Under the pieces are notes generated by a model. The model ran no database searches and was not told the DNA's origin. It saw only the letters and a list, made by a program, of their open reading frames with translations. From positions 441,995-505,994 of the forward strand of contig JAMPIV010019084.1 in assembly GCA_024509875.1 (NCBI GenBank): a stretch of DNA of 64,000 nucleotides, read 5' to 3'. This DNA comes from Oreohelix idahoensis (Eukaryota; Mollusca; Gastropoda; Stylommatophora; Oreohelicidae). Of this stretch, positions 1 to 12,309 are shown one piece after another. The position numbers and the translations under genes are program-made. The stretch's first letter is position 1. Every line of letters begins with the position of its first letter.

Positions 1-1151
1 GATTCAATCTCCATAACAAAAAACTTGTACAGTAAAACTAAAAAAAAAAAAAAAATATGATGAATAAAGTACCAGTCACTTCAGTGTGAAACTTGAGCTT
101 GCTTGTTGTTACACAGCTTGTCAAATCTTGGCACCAATTAAGATACAACTACCCTCATTTCCTTCTCCACACCAAGTCTTGATCTGAACTTGGTGTTTAT
201 GACAGCAACGCAGAGATAGGAGGTTGCAAAAGGAATTAATATCTTCAGTGCTCTCTTGCTCAAGCTTGGGAACTCCTGTTTTACTGAATACCAAAATGTT
301 GGCAATGCCATGGATGGAAACTTCGCTTGTAGTAAAGAGTCTGATGAAAGTTCTATCAGTTTTTCCTCTTCTGCAGTACTGAAGTCCGAATGAGCATCAC
401 TACTGAAGGGATTTTGAACACAATGAAACCTGTCACAGTTTTCAGGAAAGTATTTTTCAAAATGAACACTGAATTGAGATAAGTGTCCTTGAATTATAGA
501 AACAATATCTGCACTAAAATCTATTTCATTGTCTGATTTGTGTTCTTTCATTTGACTCAGCTTTAAAGAGAAATATTATCTTGGTTTGCCCACGTCATTC
601 TTATGAACACTTTCTAAATGGCATGCTAGGCAGCTTAGATTCGACAGAGAGTACTTTCAAACACAAAACACACTGTGGACGCTCTTCATTGTCCAGAAGC
701 GTGCACGTGAAACCAAAATCAAGTAACCTTCGTCGTATTTTCTATACTTACGTTTCCTTTCATCATTACCACTTTCCTTGTCATACTCAACAAGTCTCGC
801 TTTTTACTAACACTTGCCAAATTAAAAAAATCTTTCCATAGTTTATATCAACTGACAACACAATCAAAAACGTTTGAAAACAGAAAATCACCGTGTTACC
901 TACTATATGGTCGTGCGAGGAGAATGCGCGGAAAGTTGAGAGTCAGATCTGGGGAGCAGGACTTCAAAGGCTGGCCAACATCAAAAGTGAAATTTATCCG
1001 GGAACAAGCAGGTTGACAAACACCAAAATTTCCCACAGCTCTGTGTTTTCTTTACAGCTAAATACGAAAAAAATCCACACCCACCCACGGCGCCCCTGAC
1101 CGTCAGCCATGGCGCCCCAGGGCGCCGCGGCGCACAGGTTGAAAACCGCTG
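1..1151 (-). mobile_element. Decayed hAT DNA transposon (partial, runs off the left edge)
   Basis: The right edge at 1151 reads, on the minus strand, CAGCGGTTTTCAACCTGTGC followed by GC-rich sequence. This is the CAGNGGTTCTCAACCT-type terminal inverted repeat of hAT elements of the Charlie/Buster kind. About 600 bases inside it on the same strand lies a hAT transposase C-terminal fragment (138-551), so most of the transposase is deleted. The 8 bases outside the end (1152-1159, ccttataa) are the expected target duplication; its partner would lie left of the window. No matching left TIR is visible in the first 137 bases. The link between TIR and fragment is inferred from orientation and spacing. 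Confidence 0.6.
138..551 (-). pseudogene. hAT transposase C-terminal fragment (dimerisation region)
   Basis: The 137-residue open frame matches the end of Buster/SCAND3/FAM200-like hAT transposases. It has the YFPE block, NPF, a stretch resembling FWxSVKxEFPxLSKRAL, then LxPFATSYLC and the closing RSRLxVEKEMRVVVS. In intact relatives, YLC is followed by an ESGFSALTxIK-type segment. Here YLC runs almost directly into VINTKFRSRL, so roughly ten residues are missing from the conserved core of the dimerisation domain. There is no BED finger or DDE core in the window. This is a dead relic; the family call is from memory of the motif pattern. Confidence 0.75.
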
Positions 1152-1333
1152 CCTTATAACGTAGAGGACGTTACAACTCGTGCCGTTGCACCATTCCACC
1201 ATTTAGCATTTCTGGTATGTTAATCCAGTGTTGAGCCTGTTGAGTTGATGAAGCCCTCTGGGTTTCCATTAAAGCCCTGGTACTCGTCATAATTTTTTTT
1301 TTTATGGTAACTGGTTTCAAACTAATCCCTGGT

Positions 1334-1640
1334 GATCGCTACACACAAACAAACAAACAAACAAAAGAACAGAGTGTCTGATGTATCGCTACACACAAAC
1401 AAACAAAAGAACAGAGTGTCTGACGTATCGCTACACACAAACAGACAAAAGAACAGAGTGTCTGACGTATCGCTACACACAAACAAACAAAAGAACAGAG
1501 TGTCTGACGTATCGCTACACACAAACAAACAAAAGAACAGAGTGTCTGACGTATCGCTACACACAAACAAACAAAAGAACAGTGTGTCTGACGTATCGCT
1601 TCACACAAACAAACAAAAGAACAGAGTGTCTGACGTATTG
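1334..1640. repeat. 42-bp minisatellite, about 7 copies
   Basis: The unit reads cgctacacacaaacaaacaa followed by aagaacagagtgtctgacgtat. Unit starts are exactly 42 bases apart (1387, 1429, 1471 and onwards). The first copy has an extra pair of aaac blocks, and single-base variants occur (acagaca, cttcaca). Because 42 is a multiple of 3, several frames stay open on both strands. Those open frames are a by-product of the repeat and are not taken as genes. Confidence 0.95.
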
Positions 1641-1740
1641 TGTTCCGGCATCGACCAAAACTTACCTATTAAAACGCAAATTCTACAGAAATTACTTGTG
1701 GTTAAAAAAAACCCACAAACCTGGGATTGTATTTTGCATC

Positions 1741-1795
1741 TTGTTCAATGCTAAAGCAAAATGTATCATAACCCTCCACTCCCAAAGGAGCATAG
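1741..1795 (-). mobile_element. 3' tail of the RTE-like LINE, cut off by solo LTR X1
   Basis: On the minus strand this reads CTATGCTCCTTTGGGAG and then an AT-rich end. It is the same hairpin-containing tail seen at other LINE ends in this window. It continues the LINE whose coding part ends near 3921: the two halves are separated by the LTR at 1796-3915, and CATAG (CTATG on the coding strand) is duplicated at the junction (1791-1795 and 3916-3920). Confidence 0.7.
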
Positions 1796-3915
1796 TGTCA
1801 TAAAATTAACCATGATACAACGTTAAAATATCTCCAATGATACAACGTAGGGATAAAAACTAATGCGTAAGCTGCTAGAATACATGATCGCCCACGCCGC
1901 GGGTCATCACCCGCCATGGAAATTAAATTGTTAGACGTGAAGGCAAAACGGAACGGGATGAGAACGGAGATCAAAAGGAAAAATCTGACTGAACGCGTGC
2001 TTGAAACTAGCAAGGCTAAAAGACGAAAGTGGTGGGGAAAGGAGGAAAAAGTCACGTTCCCCAAGTTGACATAAAGTAAAGAAATCGACAAAAGGGACCT
2101 TGGATATTATACGCCACAGTCATTTCTTGGACGCTTTTGCGATAACTTAGTCCGTTTATTTGAATGCAGTGATGAACGCATTCCAGAAGATTCTAGAAAA
2201 TATTTGAAAAGTAACTTTTCTTAATAATAATGTTAGGAATATAAAACCTAGCTGGCCGGATGGCCCATCTTGAGCAGTGAAATAATATGCTTTCATTTAT
2301 ACAGACGGATAGATAATAAGAAAGATATTGACAAAAGACTGTGTTGTTCATGTCAGCGAGCGTCTGCATTGAAATAAAACATGTCACTAATTTTCAAAAA
2401 ATTGTGGCCTTGAAGACGCAGGTGCTAAAATCTAGTTGGAATGAAGAGACGGGGTGGGATGGTGAATTGTGGCTAAAAATAACTTTAAAGGCAAAATTGT
2501 GTAGGGGAAGGCAGAGTTGGTTCAAAAAACAAGTGTGTTTTTTTGTGAAACGCAAGTAGAGACGGACGGACCAACAGACAATAAGGCATACTTGACTGAG
2601 GTATGACTGAAATGACTTTTTGGTAGGATATTTGAATTTGAAAAAAGAAAAGGCAGTGATTGGCCATAGATGGTGATTTGATACTGCAATAGCATAATCT
2701 GTCCCTTACAACAAGTAAGGATTCGCTCTAGACCCCCCGCCCCAGTTCAGGGTCTAGAGACAAATAAAATACATAAACTCCAGCAAGGATTATGAAGGAC
2801 AGATCAAGTGTTGAGATCAGTGAAACATATCACCCATCCTATTCTATGGCAGGAAGCTAATGAACATATTTCAGAATACGTAGTCTGGGAGAACTTATCC
2901 TATGTGAAACCAACTTGGTAAGATGTGTTGTTTGGTCAGAAAGATCTGACCCGTCTATGTGGTGTTGTTGTTGTGTAGTGTTGTGTCCAGAAATGGTTAG
3001 AGGATGGAATTCTGACACATGACTAATACTTTGATTGCAGAACTGTGAGTTTCAGTTGGCACCAATGCGGTGTCAAATGAGTTGTTGAATATTACAAGAG
3101 TGGACCCGTGCAGTAACATTTTGTCAGAGCAGCCTATTATAGCCCCAAGCACGGAGAGGTGGGGCCACCAGACTTCTGATATTGCCCCCAAGCACGGAGA
3201 GGTGGGGCCACCAGACTTCTGATATTGCCCCCAAGCACGGAGAGGTGGGGCCACCAGATCTCAGCACCAGAGCTACACCCTCAAGCTACGTGAGCGTCTG
3301 GTCTGCTGAGAATTCACCAACTCAACTTATTTGCTAACACACCCATAAAATTTCCATCAAATAACTGGACAATGTGTAATCGCCATAGACAGGGAGTGAT
3401 GAGGCCACCCCAACAGCACATCCATTAAATGTTCTCCCAAAATAGATTACAACTATAAACAGTAGTAATATTAACTAGTCTAGTAACATACATATGTACA
3501 CACCTTGCATTTATTATGTCATATTCATGCATTTCTTTCATAATTGCAAAACCTTTCATATGTTCTGGCCAAAATAAAACCTTGGTTCAGAACAAATAAA
3601 TTTAAAGAGAATTACTATCCAAATTTTACACACTTGAGTTAGTTCAGTGTATTATAACATTTATTAATATTATTAGACTTAGTAAATATCTGTGTGTGTG
3701 TATGTAAACTACCACAACACATTACATATCATTACCCTAGACATTTAACGTAGCCACATTCATTAGTAAAAAAAGATAGGTGTGAGGTCGTAGTGGTAGC
3801 AAGAAGGGCCTTCTGACAATTCACAGCTACATTTTATCTCAGGAGCCTTCACAGCTGACCTCATGCATCACACTTAGTAATATCACCATCATACAATACC
3901 ATCAAATCCACTACA
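1796..3915. mobile_element. Solo LTR, family X copy 1 (2120 bp)
   Basis: The segment begins TGTCATAAAA and ends CCACTACA, so it has TG...CA ends, and it is flanked by a perfect 5-bp duplication CATAG (1791-1795 and 3916-3920). It contains no reverse transcriptase or gag coding. Its whole length aligns by eye, in inverted orientation, with 31673-33936, which has its own TG...CA ends and its own different 5-bp duplication. Two independent insertions with LTR-type ends and no internal region make solo LTRs the best reading. A non-autonomous element with unseen internal LTRs is a weaker alternative. It sits inside the tail of the RTE-like LINE, so it is younger than that LINE. Confidence 0.85.
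3141..3260. repeat. 43-bp tandem triplication inside solo LTR X1
   Basis: Three near-identical 43-bp units contain ccaagcacggagaggtgggg and ccaccagacttctgatattg. The other family X copy has a single diverged version near 32330-32380, so the expansion happened in copy 1 or its source lineage. Confidence 0.9.
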
Positions 3916-5755
3916 CATAGGCCTTCAACAAACACATGCCAAGTCCTCCTGTCACGTGCCATCATCTATAGTTCTTTCCATGTTCTCCTCATCATTTTCA
4001 CCTCTGTTTCCAGCTCTCTTCTCCATGTGCTTCATGGTCTACCTCTGCCTCTCTTGCCCTGGGGGTTCCAGAACAAGGACTGCCTTGTAATGCTAACAAC
4101 AGGTTTCCTCAGTGTGTGTACTATCCATCGTCATCGTCTTCTTCTCATCTCTTGTTCCACTGGCACTTGTCTAGTTCTTGTCATCAGTTCTACGTTGGTA
4201 ACCTTGTCATACCATTTTAATCCCTCTATTCTACGCAAGCACCCATTTATGAAAGTCTGTAGCTTTTTGGTTGTTGTCTTTGTTGTTCTCCATGTCTCAG
4301 AGCCATACAATAGGACTGACTTCACATTTGAGTTGAAGATTCTTATTTTCGTGTTGGATCCGATTTCTCTTGATCTCCATATATTTCCCAATGCAATGAA
4401 AGCTCCTCTTGCCTTTTGTATTCTTATTTTGATATCGCTGTCTGTCCCTCCAACTTTATCTATATTACTGCCAAGATGTGTGTACGATTCTACATCTTGT
4501 ATTGGTGTTTCTTCAAGTTCAACCCTGTTGTCATTACCTGCATTTATTCTCATTATTTTTGTCTTTTCCCTGTGTATTTTCAGACCCAATTGCTGTGACC
4601 TCTCATCCAATGTTTTCAATTTGTCCTGCATCTGATTACGGTTATGGGACAGAAGAGCCAAGTCATCAGCAAAATCCAGATCATCCAACTGCTTAGTCAG
4701 AGTCCACTGGATTCCATTTCTGTCGTGTGTTGTCGATGATCTCATAACCCAGTCTATTGCTAGTAAGAAAAGAAATGGAGACAAGAGGCATCCCTGTCGC
4801 ACTCCTGTTCTTATCCCAAACGGTTCTGTAAGCTGTCCTTCATGAAGAACTCTGCATGTCATGTCTTCATATGTTTTCTTTATTAAATTAATGATCTTCA
4901 GGGGAACTCCATATGCCTCATCAATTTCCAAAATGATTCTCTGTCTACACTGTCAAATGCCTTTTCGTAGTCCACAAATCCGATGTATAGTGGTGAATTC
5001 CATTCCAGACTTTGTTCAACTATTATTCTCAAAGTGGCTATCTGGTCTGTACATGATCTGTTTTGTCGAAAACCTGCTTGTTCATCTCTCAGTTTCTTGT
5101 CTATGGACTCTTTTAATTTCTCAAGGATAATCCTGTTTAATACTTTTCCTGGCACTGATAGTAACATTATTCCTCTATAATTTGTGCACTCTTGTAAATT
5201 TCCCTTCTTAGGCAACTTAACCAGATATCCTTCCTTCCATTCTGCTGGTATCTCTTCCTTTTCCCAGACTTTACCAAGTAATTTATATAACATCTCTGTA
5301 GCCGTGTCGATATCTGCTTTTATGGCCTCTGCTGGAATGCCATCAGGTCAGCCGCTTTTCCATCTCTTAGAAGCTTTATGGCTTTCTTTATTTCTTCCTT
5401 CGTTGGTCTTTCACCATTAATTTGTAGCTCTTCTTCTGCTGGCTGGATGTCCGGGGGGTTTTGTGGAGCTGGTCTATTGAGAAGGTCACCAAAATATTCT
5501 GTCCACCTCTTCATTTGCTCCTGTATATTGCTGAGCAGTTTCCCATTCTTGTCTTTTATGAGGCAACTTGTTTGCTTGTATTTCCCTGTTAGCTTCTTTG
5601 TGCTGCTATACAGTTCTCTCATATTTCCTTTGGCTGCAGCATCTTCTGCCTCTCTTGCCAACTCCTCAATATACTTCCTCTTGTCTCTTTTGATACTTCT
5701 TTTTACTTCTTTGTTTGCTTCTGTGTACACTTCTTGAGCCTTGGCTTTGGAACTT
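3916..5755 (-). pseudogene. RTE-like LINE reverse transcriptase, 5'-truncated and frameshifted
   Basis: Read on the minus strand, three successive frames carry one non-LTR polymerase. 5730-5320 has the pre-RT linker ending at the DGKAA-type block. 5293-4898 has NYRGIMLLSVPGKVLNRI, DEQAGFR and FVDYEKAFDSVDR. 4931-4131 has GVRQGCLLSPFLF, the catalytic FADDLALL, HLGSNI and LLYGSETWR. The C-terminal GRGRP block (part of [17 protein letters not shown]) follows in another frame near 4020-4060. At least two frameshifts are needed and the apurinic-type endonuclease domain is missing, so the copy is dead. YGSETW and the closing GRGRP region are typical of RTE-like elements common in invertebrates; the exact clade needs a tree. 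Confidence 0.9.
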
Positions 5756-5944
5756 AAATCAAAATGTATAATGTTTCAAAAATATGAACGTTACGAATTA
5801 TTAGTTTTTTAAAAAAACAAACACAAAAAAAGAACACAAAGGCAGTATTTTAACATCTTTCTCGAGGGTGTTAAACGCATCTGAACCTCACAAATTATTT
5901 CTTGAATAGTCACAAAACTAGGGTAGCATTTTAACATCTTCCTA

Positions 5945-6170
5945 CGGCTAAAGAGCTTGCGAGTGGCAGAGTGATTAAAGTACTTGCTTCTCGAGGCAAA
6001 GGGGCCGGGTTTGAAACCAAGTCGCAGTGGATTCCTATCTACCCAGCTGTTAAAATGGGTACCTGACTTTGCTCGTGAGTTTGGAAAGGCAAACTAATCC
6101 CTTTCCTTATAAAGCCGATATGCAAATAGACTAAAAACTGACCACTGGTTTTTTTGAAAATATTAATGTA
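5945..6170 (+). mobile_element. tRNA-derived SINE
   Basis: There is an A-box-like gagtggcagagtgattaa near the start and a B-box-like gggtttgaaacc about 45 bases further on. A central core follows: tacccagctgttaaaatggg, tacctgac, then gtgagtttggaaaggcaaac. The same core occurs at 27840-28080 and in the 9150-9240 segment. It lies immediately before the 46-bp satellite array. Confidence 0.75.
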
Positions 6171-6219
6171 GACGACGGAAACTAAACGAAGAAGAAATAA
6201 AGCCGAGGTCTAGCACAGA

Positions 6220-9052
6220 TTATATATGATAAATCTAACACGTCATCCACCTATTGCACTATCTCTTATATATGATAAATCTAACACGTCATCCACCTAT
6301 TGCACTATCTCTTATATATGATAAATCTAACACGTCATCCACCTGTTGCACTATCTCTTATATATGATAAATCTAACACGTCATCCACCTATTGCACTAT
6401 CTCTTATATATGATAAATCTAACACGTCATCCACCTATTGCACTATCTCTTATATATGATAAATCTAACACGTCATCCACCTGTTGCACTATCTCTTATA
6501 TATGATAAATCTAACACGTCATCCACCTGTTGCACTATCTCTTATATATGATAAATCTAACACGTCATCCACCTATTGCACTATCTCTTATATATGATAA
6601 ATCTAACACGTCATCCACCTATTGCACTATCTCTTATATATGATAAATCTAACACGTCATCCACCTGTTGCACTATCTCTTATATATGATAAATCTAACA
6701 CGTCATCCACCTATTGCACTATCTCTTATATATGATAAATCTAACACGTCATCCACCTGTTGCACTATCTCTTATATATGATAAATCTAACACGTCATCC
6801 ACCTATTGCACTATCTCTTATATATGATAAATCTAACACGTCATCCACCTATTGCACTATCTCTTATATATGATAAATCTAACACGTCATCCACCTATTG
6901 CACTATCTCTTATATATGATAAATCTAACACGTCATCCACCTATTGCACTATCTCTTATATATGATAAATCTAACACGTCATCCACCTATTGCACTATCT
7001 CTTATATATGATAAATCTAACACGTCATCCACCTATTGCACTATCTCTTATATATGATAAATCTAACACGTCATCCACCTATTGCACTATCTCTTATATA
7101 TGATAAATCTAACACGTCATCCACCTATTGCACTATCTCTTATATATGATAAATCTAACACGTCATCCACCTATTGCACTATCTCTTATATATGATAAAT
7201 CTAACACGTCATCCACCTATTGCACTATCTCTTATATATGATAAATCTAACACGTCATCCACCTATTGCACTATCTCTTATATATGATAAATCTAACACG
7301 TCATCCACCTATTGCACTATCTCTTATATATGATAAATCTAACACGTCATCCACCTATTGCACTATCTCTTATATATGATAAATCTAACACGTCATCCAC
7401 CTATTGCACTATCTCTTATATATGATAAATCTAACACGTCATCCACCTATTGCACTATCTCTTATATATGATAAATCTAACACGTCATCCACCTATTGCA
7501 CTATCTCTTATATATGATAAATCTAACACGTCATCCACCTATTGCACTATCTCTTATATATGATAAATCTAACACGTCATCCACCTATTGCACTATCTCT
7601 TATATATGATAAATCTAACACGTCATCCACCTATTGCACTATCTCTTATATATGATAAATCTAACACGTCATCCACCTATTGCACTATCTCTTATATATG
7701 ATAAATCTAACACGTCATCCACCTTTTGCACTATCTCTTATATATGATAAATCTAACACGTCATCCACCTATTGCACTATCTCTTCTATATGATAAATCT
7801 AACACGTCATCCACCTTTTGCACTATCTCTTATATATGATAAATCTAACACGTCATCCACCTATTGCACTATCTCTTATATATGATAAATCTAACACGTC
7901 ATCCACCTATTGCACTATCTCTTATATATGATAAATCTAACACGTCATCCACCTATTGCACTATCTCTTATATATGATAAATCTAACACGTCATCCACCT
8001 ATTGCACTATCTCTTATATATGATAAATCTAACACGTCATCCACCTATTGCACTATCTCTTATATATGATAAATCTAACACGTCATCCACCTATTGCACT
8101 ATCTCTTATATATGATAAATCTAACACGTCATCCACCTATTGCACTATCTCTTATATATGATAAATCTAACACGTCATCCACCTATTGCACTATCTCTTA
8201 TATATGATAAATCTAACACGTCATCCACCTATTGCACTATCTCTTATATATGATAAATCTAACACGTCATCCACCTATTGCACTATCTCTTATATATGAT
8301 AAATCTAACACGTCATCCACCTATTGCACTATCTCTTATATATGATAAATCTAACACGTCATCCACCTTTTGCACTATCTCTTATATATGATAAATCTAA
8401 CACGTCATCCACCTATTGCACTATCTCTTATATATGATAAATCTAACACGTCATCCACCTATTGCACTATCTCTTATATATGATAAATCTAACACGTCAT
8501 CCACCTATTGCACTATCTCTTATATATGATAAATCTAACACGTCATCCACCTATTGCACTATCTCTTATATATGATAAATCTAACACGTCATCCACCTAT
8601 TGCACTATCTCTTATATATGATAAATCTAACACGTCATCCACCTATTGCACTATCTTTTATATATGATAAATCTAACACGTCATCCACCTATTGCACTAT
8701 CTCTTATATATGATAAATCTAACACGTCATCCACCTATTGCACTATCTCTTATATATGATAAATCTAACACGTCATCCACCTATTGCACTATCTCTTATA
8801 TATGATAAATCTAACACGTCATCCACCTATTGCACTATCTCTTATATATGATAAATCTAACACGTCATCCACCTTTTGCACTATCTCTTATATATGATAA
8901 ATCTAACACGTCATCCACCTATTGCACTATCTCTTATATATGATAAATCTAACACGTCATCCACCTTTTGCACTATCTCTAATATATGATAAATCTAACA
9001 CGTCATCCACCTATTGCACTATCTCTTATATATGATAAATCTAATATGTCAT
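6220..9052. repeat. 46-bp satellite array, first block (about 62 units)
   Basis: The unit is cttatatatgataaatctaa followed by cacgtcatccacctattgca and ctatct; starts are exactly 46 bases apart (for example 6241 and 6287). Most units are identical. One position is polymorphic: acctAttgc is the main form, acctGttgc appears only in roughly the first kilobase (about 6342 to 6760), and acctTttgc appears only after about 7720. Occasional single changes occur (cttctata near 7785, cttttata near 8655, ctaatata near 8980). The array ends where the solo LTR at 9053 begins. Confidence 0.98.
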
Positions 9053-10487
9053 TGTAAAGACGTTATTTCTTTGTCTTACTACACCTGTAGTACACCACTG
9101 TAAAGTATCAGTCTGTCTGCTCTGTAAGGAAGAGTGGTGTGTTGTTGAGATCAGGCATGCTCCAGTCTACCCAGCTGTAAATGGGTAACTCACCCTAGTC
9201 CTGAGTTAGGGAAGGCAAAGGCTCCAGGGGACGCAGGCCCTAAACTTGGTCACTTCAGCCGACGCAGGATGGTGTATGTATGAAGTAGTAGTGTAGAGTG
9301 TGATTACCGCGAATGGTGTACTGTTCGTGTGCTGACCAATATAATCACTCATACACATGTGTCTACAAGGCACCAATGCAGACTGCTGGAATCTTAGTTT
9401 ACTCAATTTATTCAGACGTACACACTGGGACATACGAGTACATCAGGCTTTGTTGACATAACAATTTGTAGGTATACATAGCAGATCTGAAGTCATGACA
9501 CATGCAGAAATAATGGGTAGTACATCAAAGTTCAATGTCATGATACATCATCTTATGAAACCACGAAAAGGGGGTTTCTAGCAGGATTGAGATCTCTCTG
9601 TCACTGTCCGATAATAAGATAAATAATCTGTTCTCTTGGCAGTGATCAAAACAGACGATGACCGAAATCCAACATGGCTACCTTCCTGAGTTGTCGTTCA
9701 CTCATTCATAGGAAGAATATCAGCCAAAGTTAATTTACAATGGATATATAACGGATTTCATAAATGGTTCCATGCAGCACTACGGTGATCAGGTTAGTTC
9801 ACGTAGCCATAACCGCTGCAGGAAAATCTGTCATCTTCGTCGATACAAAACACGACACTAGCATATCGAAGCACCCAAAAGTCAAGCTAGGCCTAACCGA
9901 CGAGAGATCATCAAAAAAACGAGCTGGGTTTACCTGGAGTCCGAATCATCTATATACTGACATAAGGAGAGTCTCTAACACAAACTATCGTAGAGACACT
10001 ATCTCCTCCAGAAGAAAAAAAACCACTTCGTAAGACATTTTTTCTTGACGAAGGGACCAGCTCTTGGAAAACGTACCCCGCCATTCTTAGCAGTACATCG
10101 GAACTCATCACGACTTGTTAAGACAACTCATACTTCCGCTAACAAGAATCTAGTCCCTCATACCCATCCAAAATATACAATATAGGACTGATTCTACTTG
10201 TACTAATAATATGTAATACATATGAATTCAGGCCATAAACACAATAAGCAAATTAATATATTTTCTGGCCCTAAAATTAAGTACAAACGCAAGCGTACTA
10301 TTCTTGCGCTGGATCGATATCCAGACCGATTACTCCTATAATCAAAAGTGTGAATCAAACATGGATTATCTCGCTTTTACAATAAACAGCATTTTCATAC
10401 ACAGATGGATGCATGTCTATATTTTTCCCATATTAAATAACCATATCGATTTTTTGTAATATGTGCGTCAAAAATATGCACGCAACA
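9053..10487. mobile_element. Solo LTR D (1435 bp) inserted in the satellite
   Basis: The segment begins TGTAAAGACG and ends GCACGCAACA (TG...CA). The satellite sequence GTCAT is duplicated on its two sides (9048-9052 and 10488-10492), and the repeat resumes after it in the phase at which it stopped. No long ORF or polymerase motif is present. Read on the minus strand it starts TGTTGCGTG, the same nine bases that start element B's LTR on its coding strand, which hints at a related family and a minus orientation. The longest ORF, on the plus strand near 9764-10033, has no recognisable motif. Confidence 0.8.
9150..9240 (+). mobile_element. SINE core segment within solo LTR D
   Basis: The sequence ctacccagctgtaaatgggt, then cctgagttagggaaggcaaa, matches the central core of the SINEs at 5945 and 27840. 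No tRNA-like head is visible directly upstream, so this is either a truncated SINE or a core shared by descent with the LTR. Confidence 0.55.
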
Positions 10488-11548
10488 GTCATCCACCTAT
10501 TGCACTATCTCTTATATATGATAAATCTAACACGTCATCCACCTATTGCACTATCTCTTATATATGATAAATCTAACACGTCATCCACCTATTGCACTAT
10601 CTCTTATATATGATAAATCTAACACGTCATCCACCTATTGCACTATCTCTTATATATGATAAATCTAACACGTCATCCACCTATTGCACTATCTCTTATA
10701 TATGATAAATCTAACACGTCATCCACCTATTGCACTATCTCTTATATATGATAAATCTAACACGTCATCCACCTATTGCACTATCTCTTATATATGATAA
10801 ATCTAACACGTCATCCACCTATTGCACTATCTCTTATATATGATAAATCTAACACGTCATCCACCTATTGCACTATCTCTTATATATGATAAATCTAACA
10901 CGTCATCCACCTATTGCACTATCTCTTATATATGATAAATCTAACACGTCATCCACCTATTGCACTATCTCTTATATATGATAAATCTAACACGTCATCC
11001 ACCTATTGCACTATCTCTTATATATGATAAATCTAACACGTCATCCACCTATTGCACTATCTCTTATATATGATAAATCTAACACGTCATCCACCTATTG
11101 CACTATCTCTTATATATGATAAATCTAACACGTCATCCACCTATTGCACTATCTCTTATATATGATAAATCTAACACGTCATCCACCTTTTGCACTATCT
11201 CTTATATATGATAAATCTAACACGTCATCCACCTTTTGCACTATCTCTTATATATGATAAATCTAACACGTCATCCACCTATTGCACTATCTCTTATATA
11301 TGATAAATCTAACACGTCATCCACCTTTTGCACTATCTCTTATATATGATAAATCTAACACGTCATCCACCACCTATTGCATTATCTCTTATATATGATA
11401 AATCTAACACGTCATCCACCTTTTGCACTATCTCTTATATATGATAAATCTAACACGCCATCCACCTATTGCACTATCTCTTATATATGATAAATCTAAC
11501 ACGTCATCCACCTTTTGCACTATCTCTTATATATGATAAATCTAACAC
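10488..11548. repeat. 46-bp satellite array, second block (about 23 units)
   Basis: This has the same 46-bp unit and phase as 6220-9052, resuming straight after solo LTR D. Units are almost identical for the first 700 bases. From about 11185 onwards the acctTttgc variant becomes frequent. One unit near 11371 has a 3-bp duplication (ccaccacc). Confidence 0.98.
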
Positions 11549-11843
11549 TTCTTCTTCTTCCTCGTTCGCCTTCAGACTTCCACATTTATGACTCTAATAA
11601 AGGCAGCAGTCAACTCAAGGTTCCCGACATCTCCAAACAGTTTTTCGTTGACAGAAGTAGGTTGTTGCCATATGCTACCCCGTTCATTACTGTAGGTTGG
11701 GCAGTACTGCAGCATGTGTTCGACTGTCATCGGGCTGGTACCGCAGGTGCAGAGATCTGTTGCACCAATTTTGTATTTGTGGTACAGATGGTATCTCAAT
11801 CTGTTGTGCCCAGTGCGCAGTCGAAAAATGATGACCTGTTCTT
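11549..11843 (-). pseudogene. LINE 3' fragment inserted in the satellite
   Basis: On the minus strand an open frame (11799-11572) reads LYHKYKIGATDLCTCG followed by TVEHMLQYCP. This is the CxC...H...C motif found after the RT/RNase H region of several non-LTR elements. The 3' end runs into GGCGAACGAGGAAGAAGAAG at 11549, a short GAA-type tail. The satellite bases TCTAACAC are duplicated at both sides (11541-11548 and 11844-11851), so this is a 5'-truncated target-primed insertion. There is no RT catalytic core. Confidence 0.8.
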
Positions 11844-11925
11844 TCTAACACGTCATCCACCTATTGCACCATCTCTTATATATGATAAATCTAACACATC
11901 ATCCACCTTTTGCACTATCTCTTAT
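11844..11925. repeat. 46-bp satellite, last units
   Basis: Just under two units follow the LINE fragment and carry private changes (gcaccatctc, cacatcatcc). The array then stops at cttatggcactg, where non-repeated sequence begins. Confidence 0.9.
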
Positions 11926-12309
11926 GGCACTGAATTTATTTATTCAGGCTCCAGCAAAACAGTTTCAAAAAACGTCTTTACCCTTCGTTTTGTTCCCCGC
12001 TCAAAAGCTAAACTAGCAAAGTGTCATCACTGTACTGTGAATACATAGAGACGATAATCGTCAAAGATGTGAAAGGCGACAAATAAATAAACCTCATGTA
12101 ACATTAAATAAAAGGTGTTTGTTGTGTAATGGCTATCAAGGAATGTTATATGCGTGTGGCAGTTAGGTTTAGGCTTGGTGAGTATAAACATTTATAACAC
12201 ATAAGGAAGGGAAACCCGAGGCCTGTAAACAGTAAATAAATATTAGACAAACATAAAGGTATGTTTTCAGGCACTCGTAAGAAATAAAGAAGTAGAACAC
12301 TAGACAACA

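Noticed and set aside
1322..1803. Overlapping ORFs on both strands (up to 140 residues)
   Set aside because: They are produced by the 42-bp repeat, whose length is a multiple of 3. They have no motif and no start context.
6220..11925. CRISPR-like regular repeats
   Set aside because: The 46-bp units are head to tail with no unique spacers, in a eukaryotic context. This is a satellite.
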